The notes: generated by a model not told the origin, from the sequence alone. A DNA stretch of 64,000 nt from Prevotella sp. (GCA_017623155.1 JAGAPR010000006.1:1-64000), one strand, 5' to 3'. Shown: positions 1 to 7,800, counted from the first letter of the stretch. A program made the numbers and translations.

Positions 1-63
1 AAGAAAGGTATTCTTGTAACCGAAAGCGAACTTAAAGAGATACTTGAAGAATATACAAGTTAA
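1..63 (+). CDS. C-terminal fragment of an unidentified protein
   Basis: Frame 1 is open from the window edge to a TAA at 61-63 and gives a 20-residue C-terminus, rich in Lys and Glu and ending in EYTS. The start lies outside the window, so no family can be named. It converges on the cytidylyltransferase gene, whose stop begins at the very next base. Confidence 0.5.
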   Translation, partial: KKGILVTESELKEILEEYTS

Positions 64-774
64 TCACGGTAAATTTGTAATAATAGTCTGTGCTACCGCT
101 AAATCAAAAGGTGTTGTAATTTTTATATTGGAATCAGAACCCTCTACCAGACTCACACGGTATCCCCTGTCGGCAAATATTGATGCAACGTCGGTATAAC
201 TTTCAAGTTCGGATTCCGACAAAGAATTTATAAGAGAATTAAGTTCTTTCAAGCGGAACGACTGAGGAGTCTGAACGCGATAAAGTTCCGCCCTCTTAAG
301 ATGTTGTGTGAAAAATTCGCCTGTTGCACTTCTTATTATGGAATCATATACAGGCATTACCGTATTAGCCGCACCGTGCTCATTTACGGCGCTTATATTA
401 TCCTTGATAATGCGGGCATCTAAAAAAGGTCTGACGGCATCGTGAGTTAAAACAACGTCATTATCAGAAACGTTAAATCGCTCTGTGAGGAAACGGCAAC
501 CGTTCTTTACGGAGCAGTTTCTGTTTTTACCACCGGGAATAACGAACACGCTTTCGGGCGAAATACCGTACTCTAAAAGCAATGCCTTTGTGTACTCAAC
601 CCAGTCCACAGGGCAACATATAACGCCTGCTCTGAATGAACCGAAATCCTCAAAATTTCTTATAGTCTTTATAAGAATAGGCTCATCATTGATTTTGATA
701 AATTGCTTGGGAAGTTCGGGTGAACGCATTCTTGAACCGACACCGCCGGCAAGAATCATATAGTAAAGATTCAC
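64..774 (-). CDS. IspD/TarI-family nucleotidyl-sugar cytidylyltransferase
   Basis: 236 residues, full length for this family. It transfers CMP from CTP to a phosphorylated polyol: methylerythritol 4-phosphate (IspD) or ribitol 5-phosphate (TarI). The N-terminal glycine-rich CTP loop ILAGGVGSRM, then LPKQF, THDAVRPF near residue 110, QTPQSF near 169 and NIKITTPFDL near the C-terminus are all present. The wording of several stretches (PILIKTI, LYRVQTPQSFR) resembles TarI more than IspD, and the upstream neighbour is a cell-surface sugar transferase, so a wall-polymer role is my preferred inference; IspD cannot be excluded. The start codon overlaps the stop of the sugar transferase by 4 bases, so the two are probably cotranscribed. 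Confidence 0.85.
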   Translation of the reverse strand: MNLYYMILAGGVGSRMRSPELPKQFIKINDEPILIKTIRNFEDFGSFRAGVICCPVDWVEYTKALLLEYGISPESVFVIPGGKNRNCSVKNGCRFLTERFNVSDNDVVLTHDAVRPFLDARIIKDNISAVNEHGAANTVMPVYDSIIRSATGEFFTQHLKRAELYRVQTPQSFRLKELNSLINSLSESELESYTDVASIFADRGYRVSLVEGSDSNIKITTPFDLAVAQTIITNLP

Positions 775-2123
775 TTATCCACTTTCTTTCCGTTTACTTT
801 GAAACCTTCTGTGCTTTCTTTTTTGAAAAGTATCTTAACTGTCATAAGAATAAGTTTAAAATCAAGGGCAAGAGAATAATTTTGTATATAAATCAAGTCC
901 ATTTTCAACTTATTATATGCAGAAGTATTGTATTTTCCGAAAACCTGTGCGTAGCCTGTAAGACCGCCTTTAACTTTATATCTACACACAAATTCGGGAA
1001 TTTCCTCAGAATATTTTTCAACGTGCTCAATACGTTCGGGACGAGGACCTACAATGGACATATCGCCTTTTAAAATGTTAATTAACTGTGGTAACTCGTC
1101 TACTCTGAGGGCTCTGATAACTTTACCCACAGGCGTAATTCTTTTGTCGTTATCAACTGCAGGCTGAGGGCCGTCTTTTTCAGCATCGACAACCATACTT
1201 CTGAATTTAAGGATGTCAAAGGGTTTTAAATCCCTTGAACAACGCCTTTGCTTATAAAAAACAGGACCGCGGTCATAAATTTTAATACTCAGTGCTATTA
1301 TGAGAAACAGCGGTGATAAAATAAGTAAACCTAATGAAGAGCCCACTATGTCTATCATTCTTTTAATAAAGCGCTGTTCAAAGGTAAGACCTGTTGCCGA
1401 GCATTTCATAATGGGTGAATCGAAATACGTTATCTCAGAAGCACTTCTTATTACAATATCGGAAATTTTGGGTACTACATAAATACTTTTATTCTGTTGA
1501 TAGCAGTATTTTAACAAATCGTTTCTCAAACGCGCAGGCACGTCACAGATAATAACGCTGTCAAATCTGTCAATTTTACTTGTTATATTGTCATAACCCT
1601 CATCAACGTTTGCGGATTCCGCTATAACGTAACGCTCTTCCAACTTGCTCATTTTATAAACAATTTCTGTTGCAAGATGGCTGCCGTATACAATAACCAT
1701 TTTTTCAGGCGGACTAAGGGCGTGAACAACGCTGAATGACAAATATGTCCACAAAATCAATGCCAGACCCTCAAACAGCATTATATAAAGCATACCGATT
1801 ACGTTGGCAATAACCGCTTCAATAAGGCAAATCTGAACATATGCGATTGCATTTGTAAAAAGAAGCGCGATAACTTCGTAAAAAATAATTTCACTTTTGC
1901 GCAATTCATCTATTCGGTAAGCGCCCAGAATACAACTTGTAACCAACAGCACCGCAAAGTAAACAACTACGATAAACAGTTGACCTTTACCTATATACGG
2001 GTGTTCAAATCCCGGGTTATAGACTACGCTCCAGATGAAATAATATATTAAAGTAGAAACCAAACAGAATAATGAAATAGCCGTAACTCGTATAGTTGTA
2101 CGGTATTGGTCAATCTTTTTCAT
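771..2123 (-). CDS. exopolysaccharide/undecaprenyl-phosphate sugar transferase
   Basis: A polyprenyl glycosylphosphotransferase that starts a surface polysaccharide by placing a sugar phosphate on undecaprenyl phosphate in the membrane. About four N-terminal hydrophobic helices are followed by a cytosolic central domain, another membrane segment (LGLLILSPLFLIIALSI), and the catalytic bacterial sugar transferase domain with KQRR, LKFRSM, LRVDELPQL and MSIVGPRPE motifs. I chose the ATG at 2123 because GGAGG lies 4 bases upstream (2128-2132); the reading frame could extend 10 codons further without a better site. 450 residues, normal for the family. The cytidylyltransferase gene follows with a 4-base overlap. 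Confidence 0.92.
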   Translation of the reverse strand: MKKIDQYRTTIRVTAISLFCLVSTLIYYFIWSVVYNPGFEHPYIGKGQLFIVVVYFAVLLVTSCILGAYRIDELRKSEIIFYEVIALLFTNAIAYVQICLIEAVIANVIGMLYIMLFEGLALILWTYLSFSVVHALSPPEKMVIVYGSHLATEIVYKMSKLEERYVIAESANVDEGYDNITSKIDRFDSVIICDVPARLRNDLLKYCYQQNKSIYVVPKISDIVIRSASEITYFDSPIMKCSATGLTFEQRFIKRMIDIVGSSLGLLILSPLFLIIALSIKIYDRGPVFYKQRRCSRDLKPFDILKFRSMVVDAEKDGPQPAVDNDKRITPVGKVIRALRVDELPQLINILKGDMSIVGPRPERIEHVEKYSEEIPEFVCRYKVKGGLTGYAQVFGKYNTSAYNKLKMDLIYIQNYSLALDFKLILMTVKILFKKESTEGFKVNGKKVDK

Positions 2124-2187
2124 AATACCTCCGAAGGACTTGCAAAATAACATCCACGGTTGAATATATATCGTTGGGGTGATATTT

Positions 2188-2859
2188 TTGGATATATTTC
2201 AGATTTTAGGGAATATGCTTTGTTTTATTTTACACGTTACCGATGCAGAATCTTTCCCGAAACCGCTTACTAAAAAAGAAGAAGCAGAGGCAATAGAGAG
2301 ACTTGCACAAGGTGACGAAGAAGCAAAGAAACTTCTTATAGAACGCAACTTAAGGCTTGTTGCACACATAATTAAAAAATATTATTCAAATTACAGTGAA
2401 CAGGATGATTTAATCTCAATCGGTACAATAGGGCTTATTAAGGGTGTGAACAGTTTTAAACCCGAAAAAGGCGTAAAACTTGCTACATACTGCGCACGCT
2501 GTATTGAAAACGAGATACTTATGCACTTCAGATGCAATAAGAAAATTTCTCAAGAAATGTCATTCAGCGACCCCATTGACACAGACAGCGAGGGCAACCC
2601 CCTGACACTTATGGATATTATCGCCACAGACGACACCATAATTGACGATATTGACACAAAGAATAAGTTAATAAAACTTGTTAAAATCATAAAGGAAATG
2701 CCCGAAAACCGCGACAAAGAAATTTTAATAAAACGATACGGCCTTGACGGAAAAACACCGCTGACACAACGGGAAGTAGCAAAGGAATTAAATATATCGC
2801 GCTCGTACGTGTCACGCATTGAAAAGAGGATTCTGGAAGAAATGAAAGACCTTTTCTGA
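2188..2859 (+). CDS. sigK: RNA polymerase sporulation sigma factor SigK
   Basis: Sigma-70 family factor for late mother-cell transcription during sporulation. The protein has the SigK layout: a short hydrophobic N-terminus (pro-sequence-like, FQILGNMLCFIL), region 2 with NLRLVAHIIKK, DLISIGTIGLIKGV and ATYCARCIENEILMH, and region 4 with TQREVAKELNISRSYVSRIEKR. A GTG at 2179 opens the same frame, but GGGGTGAT at 2176-2183 sits at good spacing for the TTG at 2188, which I prefer. The gene is uninterrupted, so no skin-type element is inserted here. It points to a spore-forming ancestor. Confidence 0.93.
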   Translation: MDIFQILGNMLCFILHVTDAESFPKPLTKKEEAEAIERLAQGDEEAKKLLIERNLRLVAHIIKKYYSNYSEQDDLISIGTIGLIKGVNSFKPEKGVKLATYCARCIENEILMHFRCNKKISQEMSFSDPIDTDSEGNPLTLMDIIATDDTIIDDIDTKNKLIKLVKIIKEMPENRDKEILIKRYGLDGKTPLTQREVAKELNISRSYVSRIEKRILEEMKDLF

Positions 2860-3046
2860 ATCGAAGCGCAAAACCGCAATTAAACACACTAATATTACCA
2901 TTAAACCAAACAAAAGTCAACTTAACCCATTATACTGTAAATAATTGTAATATTCATAAAACTATTTGTAACAAACATTAAACAGCAATTTTCTCTTGAC
3001 ATAAATTTGCGGTTTTGCTAAAATAACATACGTTGAAAATATATCT
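2860..3046. other. AT-rich intergenic region between sigK and the split tRNA
   Basis: No convincing coding sequence. A TTGACA at about 2996-3001 followed by AAAATA at about 3020-3025 could be the promoter of the tRNA-Ser gene whose 5' half starts at 3047. No strong sigK terminator hairpin was recognised. Confidence 0.4.
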
Positions 3047-3087
3047 GCAGACGTATCGAAGTGGTCATAACGGGGCGCACTCGAAAT
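3047..3087 (+). pseudogene. 5' half of a disrupted tRNA-Ser(CGA)
   Basis: Bases 3047-3053 (GCAGACG) start a tRNA whose D arm is identical to that of the intact tRNA-Ser at 3239, followed by the start of an anticodon stem (GCGCA) and the loop with anticodon CGA. After base 3087 the sequence stops resembling tRNA: no variable arm, T arm or acceptor strand follows. The missing part is found at 29262-29318: its CGTCTGC pairs perfectly with GCAGACG, and its TGCGT pairs with GCGCA through one G-T wobble. The rejoined gene would be 89 nt, exactly the length of the intact copy. Confidence 0.88.
3079..3087 (+). other. left attachment core of the island
   Basis: ACTCGAAAT in the anticodon loop of the broken tRNA-Ser. 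The same nine bases occur at 29262-29270 at the right junction and at 3271-3279 in the intact tRNA-Ser. To the left the sequence continues the tRNA; to the right it is element DNA. Confidence 0.75.
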
Positions 3088-3238
3088 CTTCTTCGTCAAA
3101 CGGAAGTCAATCTTCCAAAAAGCCTTTAACCGTGCGGTTTCGGGCATCTACCTGTCATCGCATCACCTTGAGTTCTAACGAGAATTCTAATACAACTGAA
3201 TATTTGCGTTAATCTCGCTTATGCGAGTTAACATACAT

Positions 3239-3327
3239 GGAGACGTATCGAAGTGGTCATAACGGGGCTGACTCGAAATCAGTTAGGGAGCAATCCCCCG
3301 CGAGTTCGAATCTCGCCGTCTCCGCCA
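3239..3327 (+). tRNA. tRNA-Ser(CGA), intact
   Basis: 89 nt with acceptor stem GGAGACG/CGTCTCC, a long class II variable arm, a T arm GCGAG-TTCGAAT-CTCGC, discriminator G and encoded CCA (3325-3327). The anticodon loop CTCGAAA gives anticodon CGA, reading UCG serine codons. It lies 151 bases inside the left end of the island, and its first half matches the broken tRNA at 3047 almost exactly. It may therefore be an element-borne replacement for the gene that was destroyed. Confidence 0.93.
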
Positions 3328-3333
3328 ACGGAA

Positions 3334-3366
3334 CCCTTGAAAACCCAGTGTTTTCAAGGGTTTTCT
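3334..3366 (+). terminator. terminator of tRNA-Ser
   Basis: A perfect 11-bp stem (CCCTTGAAAAC at 3334-3344 pairing with 3350-3360), a 5-base loop and a following T run, seven bases after the encoded CCA. Confidence 0.85.
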
Positions 3367-3640
3367 GTATTTTTGGAATTTTTTGTTTCGGTGATTTTTA
3401 TATTTATTTGCGTGTTTTTTCACTCGTTTTACGCTTATAAAACTCGTCTGCGATTAGAACAAAATAGCCTTGAAAACGCATAAAATAGGCTTTTTTCAAT
3501 TCGGCATTATTTGTGTCATTAGAACTTTTGTTGTCGGCACAGATTTTTGGCATTTTTAAAAGTACCGGTTGAAGCACACTTGATTAAAAATCTTATGTGC
3601 TTTATCGAGGGGACGGAATTCAAATACGGCAGAAAACAAA
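3367..3640. other. non-coding stretch between tRNA-Ser and the integration module
   Basis: No gene is supported here; the open frames overlapping it have no ribosome binding site or recognisable composition. It holds two ATTAGAAC-type repeats (3453-3460, 3518-3526) that may belong to the attachment region. Confidence 0.5.
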
Positions 3641-3671
3641 AAATGCCGCCCCACCGATCTCTCGGTGGGGC
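3641..3671 (-). terminator. terminator of the 3677-4276 gene
   Basis: On the minus strand a 9-bp perfect stem GCCCCACCG/CGGTGGGGC (3648-3656 with 3663-3671) is followed by GGCATTTTTTG. It lies six bases beyond the stop of the gene ending at 3677. Confidence 0.85.
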
Positions 3672-3676
3672 ATGGC

Positions 3677-4276
3677 TTATGTATCAACATTCATCTTTCT
3701 TCTTTTGCATCGGCGTTGTTCGTTCTCACGCTCTCTGCGTTGTTTGTATTTAAACTCACGGATGAGTTCTTTATATCGGTCGGTGCGTGGGTTGGATAAT
3801 TTTTGCGGTGATGCCATATAGCATATAAACTCTTCCTTCACACAGTATTGGGTGCTGCCGATTTTTATACCGTGCAGTGCCTGTTCTTTTATCAGTTCAT
3901 GTATGCGCTGTGGGTTGTGTCCTACGAGTTCCGCCGCCGTCTGCGTGGGCAGAGCTTCGGGTAGCTCTGCCCACAGCACCTCCAACCATAGCCTGAAGGC
4001 TTCGCAGTTTTCTGCGGTGGCTTCGAACATCGGGCGCGGATGCAATTCGGTTCGGTTTGAGAACAGACCGTTCAGTTCGGATAGGAAGCCTACCTCGGTA
4101 TCCATACGGATTTTGAATATTTCCGCATCTTCTATAAGCACCCGATACTTATGGGTGGTGTGTCCGGTGTTTTCGTGTGGGATATAGTTATGATCCATCA
4201 GATATTTCATCTTCCGCGTGGAGATATGCAGGTATTGCCTAAGTTGACATCCACTCATATATTTCTTTTCAGCCAT
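3677..4276 (-). CDS. hypothetical DNA-binding-like protein downstream of integrase
   Basis: 199 residues from the ATG at 4276; AAAGGATGA lies about 10 bases upstream, whereas the more upstream starts in the frame (to 4303) would place that site inside the gene. I do not recognise a named family. The N-terminus (GCQLRQYLHISTRKMKYLMDHNYIPHEN) and a middle segment (TQTAAELVGHNPQRIHELIKEQALHGIKIGSTQYCVKEEF) both look like MerR/excisionase-type winged helices, and the C-terminal 35 residues are strongly basic. A role as an accessory factor of integration is possible from position alone: it lies between the left end and the integrase, separated from it by a terminator. Confidence 0.65.
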   Translation of the reverse strand: MAEKKYMSGCQLRQYLHISTRKMKYLMDHNYIPHENTGHTTHKYRVLIEDAEIFKIRMDTEVGFLSELNGLFSNRTELHPRPMFEATAENCEAFRLWLEVLWAELPEALPTQTAAELVGHNPQRIHELIKEQALHGIKIGSTQYCVKEEFICYMASPQKLSNPRTDRYKELIREFKYKQRRERENEQRRCKRRKMNVDT

Positions 4277-4300
4277 ATATAAAATCATCCTTTCGGTTAG

Positions 4301-4328
4301 CAAAAATGCACCTCTGTCCGAGGTGCAT
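4301..4328 (-). terminator. integrase terminator
   Basis: Minus-strand hairpin ATGCACCTC/GAGGTGCAT (4320-4328 with 4306-4314) with a 5-base loop, followed by TTTTTG. It begins at the integrase stop codon. Confidence 0.8.
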
Positions 4329-5524
4329 CATTCCTTTGCTTTATTAAAGATATTGCTGATTATATCAGCGCTTTCCTGTTTCTTAGATTTATCGAGGTGA
4401 GCATAGATATTTGCCGTCGTCGAGAGGTCAGAGTGACCGAGGAAGGTCGATACATTCAGCAGAGGCACATCTTGGTTGATAAGAATACTTGCGAAGGTGT
4501 GCCGTAGGTCGTGGAAGCGAATCTTTCGCAGGTTATATCTTTCAATGAGGTCTGCAAAGCGTTGGGTGACTCTGTTCGGTCTTAACAGTTCGCCGAGCTG
4601 ATCTACACAGATATAATCATCATATTTGCGGTTATAGCTGCCCTTGAACATTCTGCGATATAAGTCTTGCTTTTCCCGTTCCTCGCACAGCATTTCATAG
4701 ACGGGGTCCGGCAGAGGAAGGGTTCGGCGACTTGATTTATTTTTCATTTCTTCTACGGGTTCTACAATGACCTTACCGTTTTCCTTGTACTCGATCACCT
4801 TGGTGTCAAGCAGGATGGTGCGCTTATCCCAATCCACTCTTGACCACCGAGCACCCAAGGCTTCGCTTCGGCGCAGTCCCAAGCCACCTGCTAACATTAC
4901 CGCCGGATAGATTACATCACCGCGGAAAAGTCCGAGCATTGTTATCAGTTCGTCCTCGGAATAATTTTCGCCGGTGAATTTATTTTTCTTTGGGCGGTCG
5001 ATTCGGTCGAAGGGGTTGGCATCTATCAGCTCGTCCTTGAACGCTCTTTTAAAGGCGCTGTGCAGGACGGTGTGATAGTGGATGACGGTGTTGGCAACAA
5101 CACCCGATTCGAACATCCAGTCATAAAAATCCTCGATGTCCTTTGAGGTGATGTTGCCAACCGTCAGATTACTGTGGGCAGTAAAATACCGCCGAATTCT
5201 ACCGTAGATCATTCCATGGTAGCTTTCGGCGGTACTCTTTTGGATATTCTTTTCAATCTTTCTATAGTGTGCGCACATATAATCGAAGATTGGAATATCC
5301 GAAGCAGGTTTTTCATTTCGGGCAAGCTGCTCGGCGTAATCATTTTCAAAGGTTTGTACTACCTCTCGGTAGGCCTTGTTCACCTTTGATTTGTTTGTGC
5401 CTTCGGGAAGACCGAGGGCACGCCACACAGGTTTTGTCTTACCGTTTTCTTTTACTTGTATTACGGCATAGAGACGACCCTTTTTAGCCTGTACGCTGGC
5501 TGCAAGTGTGGTTTTGGCATCCAT
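4328..5524 (-). CDS. int: tyrosine recombinase/integrase
   Basis: 398 residues. Site-specific recombinase expected to cut and join the element at its attachment core. An N-terminal AP2-type/SAM-like DNA-binding part (to about residue 170) precedes a complete catalytic domain: the first Arg in GLGLRRSEALGARW, HDLRHTFAS (His-x-x-Arg), and LGHSDLSTTANIYAH with the catalytic Tyr. The gene overlaps the 3' end of the excisionase-like gene by 41 bases, and a possible promoter for it lies inside that gene (5560-5588). It lies about 1.2 kb from the left core, the usual position for such an enzyme. Confidence 0.93.
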   Translation of the reverse strand: MDAKTTLAASVQAKKGRLYAVIQVKENGKTKPVWRALGLPEGTNKSKVNKAYREVVQTFENDYAEQLARNEKPASDIPIFDYMCAHYRKIEKNIQKSTAESYHGMIYGRIRRYFTAHSNLTVGNITSKDIEDFYDWMFESGVVANTVIHYHTVLHSAFKRAFKDELIDANPFDRIDRPKKNKFTGENYSEDELITMLGLFRGDVIYPAVMLAGGLGLRRSEALGARWSRVDWDKRTILLDTKVIEYKENGKVIVEPVEEMKNKSSRRTLPLPDPVYEMLCEEREKQDLYRRMFKGSYNRKYDDYICVDQLGELLRPNRVTQRFADLIERYNLRKIRFHDLRHTFASILINQDVPLLNVSTFLGHSDLSTTANIYAHLDKSKKQESADIISNIFNKAKE

Positions 5525-5840
5525 TCGTCATCACTCCTTTTTTATTTTTGCCAACACGAACAATATCACAAGTTGGTTTGCAAGTCCAGACATTATCGGA
5601 AGTTTTCTCAAGAAAATAGACCATCGGGTTCGAACTTTTTCTGTCCTTTTGCTGTAAATAATCGATAAGCTGCGATTTGGCAATGCGATTTTCTCTGCCG
5701 ACCTTGACCGCCGGCAGAGTTTTTTCTTTGATAAGCTTGTAGACGGTTTTGGTACTTACTCTCAATATCTCCGCTACTTCAGCGGCAGTCAGCGCCGCAG
5801 GATAACAGCGCAATTCTTTTTCGCGCTCTTTTTTAGTCAT
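5484..5840 (-). CDS. xis: excisionase-like helix-turn-helix protein
   Basis: 118 residues. The first 65 are a MerR/excisionase-type winged helix (LTAAEVAEILRVSTKTVYKLIKEKTLPAVKVGRENRIAKSQLIDYL), the fold that bends attachment-site DNA and directs tyrosine recombinases toward excision. The remaining 50 residues are Cys-rich and resemble no domain I know; they are encoded where the integrase promoter-like element and ribosome binding site lie, so this extension may be under little protein-level constraint. It ends inside the integrase coding region and begins 18 bases after the relaxase stop, in a run of genes all on the minus strand. Confidence 0.8.
   Translation of the reverse strand: MTKKEREKELRCYPAALTAAEVAEILRVSTKTVYKLIKEKTLPAVKVGRENRIAKSQLIDYLQQKDRKSSNPMVYFLEKTSDNVWTCKPTCDIVRVGKNKKGVMTNGCQNHTCSQRTG
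5560..5588 (-). promoter_or_regulatory. possible integrase promoter, shared element class
   Basis: On the minus strand TGGACT (5583-5588) is followed after 17 bases by TATTGT (5560-5565), about 35 bases before the integrase start. The surrounding TGTCTGGACTTG ... GTGTTG wording is also present before the gene starting at 13082 and, more loosely, at 48870 and 41584. Confidence 0.45.
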
Positions 5841-5857
5841 AGGCTAACTCCTTTCTC

Positions 5858-7339
5858 CTACATTTTTATCGTAGGTATTTCTGTTTCTTCTGTTTCGGTT
5901 TCCTCGGCGGTATCGGCATCGCTTATGGCGGTGATTGCACCGACAGCAAGACCGATAACAGCACCGAGATTTGATGCGTTTTGTTCCGCTTCAATTCTTT
6001 TACGGCGTTCTTCGGGATCTTCGCTGCCGTCAGTTACGCCAGCCAAAGAACGCAGAGCAGAGTTGATAACACCGCCGCCAACACCGAGGCTCCCACCGAT
6101 ATCGCTGTGCGTATTATCCACGTGCGGCGGTCGGTTTTCTCCTGTGCCTTGGCGATAGCCTTCTCCAGTTCCTTGCCCTGTTCCAAGGTATCGTTCATAA
6201 CTTTTTCGAGATGACTCCCAGCCTGTTGTTCGTGGTTCTTCATCTGCAATAAAATATTCTCCACTGCCGTCTGCTGACTGCTCAGCTTGTAGGTCATCTC
6301 CTTGATTGCCTTGTCGAACTGTCCCTGTTCTGTTTCCGACCACTGTTCCATCATTGATTTCATCTTCGATACGGTCAGAAGGGTTCTCATCAACTCGTAG
6401 ACCTTCGGCTGAAAATCCACCGCCGACTGTAGCAGGCTCACCATTGTATCCCAATCCTTTTCTTGAATCGGCACCATGACGGGCAGAGCGTTCTTCTGCA
6501 TCTCGGTGATCCCTTGCGCGTTTTTCTTCGTAAGGTTCTCCACCAAACTGTTTTCTGTTCTTGTAGTGTTGCTGTCTGAATTGTAATTCATATTCAATAT
6601 TCTCCTTTAAATATTTTTCATCGTGCAGGGTTTTATCTCTGCATTTTTTACCGTTTGGACAAGTGAAAGTTATATATTTTCTTTCATCTGTCCAAGTAAT
6701 TTCATATCCTTTGCGTTGCATTTCGAATATAAAATCTTGTTTGCTGCCACTTTTGTTCATTGCCGAGTCGATGTCAGCCATCAGTCTGAACTTCCAACTC
6801 TCGCCTTTGGCTGCGGCGCGGTACTCGCGGCTTGAAATTTTTGCGCCGTCTTTTTTATACGGTTTTAGAACACTCAGCCCGTGTTCGTTACAGATACTGT
6901 CGCTGAGTGTTCGCAACCGAGTCAGCGTTCCGGGGTTCTGCCTGAGCTTGTTACCGTTTTCATAATGCACAGAGTTTATAACAAAGTGATTGTGAAGATG
7001 CTCAGCATCGGTATGGGTTGTCACTAAAACTTCGTGACCGGGCCACGCTTTTTCTGCGAACTCCAAACCGATTTTGTGAACCTGCTCGGCGGTAACATTT
7101 TCTCTCGGAGAAAAGGATTGCACGTACTGATAAAAGGTAACGCCGCCGGTCTTTTTATAAGTGTTTTTCGTTACCATAAATTCCGTGAATGCATTTTCTC
7201 CGTTACAGTTAACACCGCCGACAAGACGGCGGCCACTATCCTCGTCTGCAACTTTTTTCTGTTGCAAACAATAATCAATGACCGCCTTCATCGCGCTGAT
7301 GCTTTGATTGGATTCGGGAATATAATTTACGGTTGCCAT
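5858..7339 (-). CDS. mobA: relaxase/mobilization nuclease (MobA type)
   Basis: 493 residues. Nicks oriT and carries the DNA strand during mobilization. The N-terminal relaxase domain (about residues 1-170) has Tyr at position 6 (ATVNYIPES) and the metal-binding histidine motif HTDAEHLHNHF near residue 110. From about residue 270 the protein becomes Gly/Arg/Glu-rich low complexity, because a second gene is encoded there in another frame (6034-6591). The start overlaps the MobC stop as TAATG, indicating translational coupling. No coupling protein or secretion genes accompany it, so it would use another element's channel. Confidence 0.92.
   Translation of the reverse strand: MATVNYIPESNQSISAMKAVIDYCLQQKKVADEDSGRRLVGGVNCNGENAFTEFMVTKNTYKKTGGVTFYQYVQSFSPRENVTAEQVHKIGLEFAEKAWPGHEVLVTTHTDAEHLHNHFVINSVHYENGNKLRQNPGTLTRLRTLSDSICNEHGLSVLKPYKKDGAKISSREYRAAAKGESWKFRLMADIDSAMNKSGSKQDFIFEMQRKGYEITWTDERKYITFTCPNGKKCRDKTLHDEKYLKENIEYELQFRQQHYKNRKQFGGEPYEEKRARDHRDAEERSARHGADSRKGLGYNGEPATVGGGFSAEGLRVDENPSDRIEDEINDGTVVGNRTGTVRQGNQGDDLQAEQSADGSGEYFIADEEPRTTGWESSRKSYERYLGTGQGTGEGYRQGTGENRPPHVDNTHSDIGGSLGVGGGVINSALRSLAGVTDGSEDPEERRKRIEAEQNASNLGAVIGLAVGAITAISDADTAEETETEETEIPTIKM
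6034..6591 (-). CDS. overprinted MobB-like coiled-coil membrane protein
   Basis: 185 residues encoded entirely inside the relaxase gene in a different frame on the same strand. Evidence that it is real: AAAGGAG 10 bases before the ATG at 6591; a plausible protein with a long Gln/Glu/Lys helical region (about residues 70-150, likely coiled coil) and a clean C-terminal membrane helix (TAISVGASVLAAVLSTLLCVLWLA); and a relaxase frame that is low complexity exactly over this stretch. The layout resembles mobB nested in mobA of ColE1-type plasmids, where MobB is a membrane protein that helps the relaxase. The family assignment is by analogy only. Confidence 0.7.
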   Translation of the reverse strand: MNYNSDSNTTRTENSLVENLTKKNAQGITEMQKNALPVMVPIQEKDWDTMVSLLQSAVDFQPKVYELMRTLLTVSKMKSMMEQWSETEQGQFDKAIKEMTYKLSSQQTAVENILLQMKNHEQQAGSHLEKVMNDTLEQGKELEKAIAKAQEKTDRRTWIIRTAISVGASVLAAVLSTLLCVLWLA

Positions 7340-7656
7340 TATCCCTTCCTCACAATCTTTAGCAGTTGTTCGTAGATTTTTCTCTGTTCGTCAACAACAT
7401 CTTGAAAATCATACGACTGAAACACACCCGAATTTATTTTTGTTGTGATCTGATTTAAGTTGTTACCGATGCGCTTGAGTTCGATCAACAACGGCTTTAC
7501 ATCCTCTGCAACGTGGATGGGTGTTTCGAGCGAAAGCGAAACAATATAGTCAGTAATACTCCGCTTGGCGCATTTGGCATTTCGCTCGATTCGTTCTTTT
7601 TCAGCTTTTGTCAGCCGAATGGTTAGCGTGTTATCACGCCGTCTTTTTTCGCTCAT
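7339..7656 (-). CDS. mobC: MobC-like relaxosome accessory protein
   Basis: 105 residues from the ATG at 7656, which has AGGAGTGAT directly upstream; a GTG three codons earlier is less well placed. The N-terminus is a ribbon-helix-helix segment (NTLTIRLTKAEKERIERNAKCAKRSITDYIVSLSL), followed by the MobC signature LKRIGNNLNQITTKINSG. Such proteins bind oriT and help the relaxase melt the nick site. The stop overlaps the relaxase start by one base. Confidence 0.88.
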   Translation of the reverse strand: MSEKRRRDNTLTIRLTKAEKERIERNAKCAKRSITDYIVSLSLETPIHVAEDVKPLLIELKRIGNNLNQITTKINSGVFQSYDFQDVVDEQRKIYEQLLKIVRKG

Positions 7657-7699
7657 TTTTATCACTCCTTTTGTAATAATAGTGGGTTCGGGCTACTGC

Positions 7700-7800
7700 C
7701 CGTAAATTAGGCGTTTCGGCGGATAGCCGGACGCTCTGCTTGCCCCAGACTGAAGTCTGGGAAACGGAAACCCGAAGTTTCCAAAATCGCCCCCAAATTT
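7700..7800. other. candidate oriT of the mobilizable island
   Basis: Two perfect inverted repeats stand close together directly upstream of mobC: CCCAGAC/GTCTGGG (7744-7750 with 7755-7761) and GGAAAC/GTTTCC (7766-7771 with 7777-7782). Hairpins in the non-coding region before mobC and the relaxase are the usual setting of oriT. The nick site cannot be named. Neither hairpin is followed by a T run, which argues against simple terminators. Confidence 0.4.

Larger units (their letters stand above)
3171..3526. repeat. left-end arm-type repeats (ATTAGAAC family)
   Basis: Copies or near-copies of ATTAGAACT or its complement AGTTCTAAT occur at 3171-3178 (AGTTCTAA), 3184-3191 (ATTCTAAT), 3453-3460 (ATTAGAAC) and 3518-3526 (ATTAGAACT). 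The same word clusters at the right end (29062-29109). Short repeats flanking a core at both ends of an element are what tyrosine-integrase arm sites look like; binding itself is inferred. Confidence 0.5.

Noticed and set aside
64..774. Naming the cytidylyltransferase ispD outright
   Set aside because: Residue wording is closer to TarI, and no ispF lies next to it; the exact substrate cannot be decided from sequence alone.
2188..2859. sigK as a site of a skin-type insertion
   Set aside because: The reading frame is complete and continuous; the integrase at 4328 is not within it.
3237..3483. Open frames covering the tRNA-Ser gene
   Set aside because: They run through a well-formed tRNA and its terminator and have no protein-like features.
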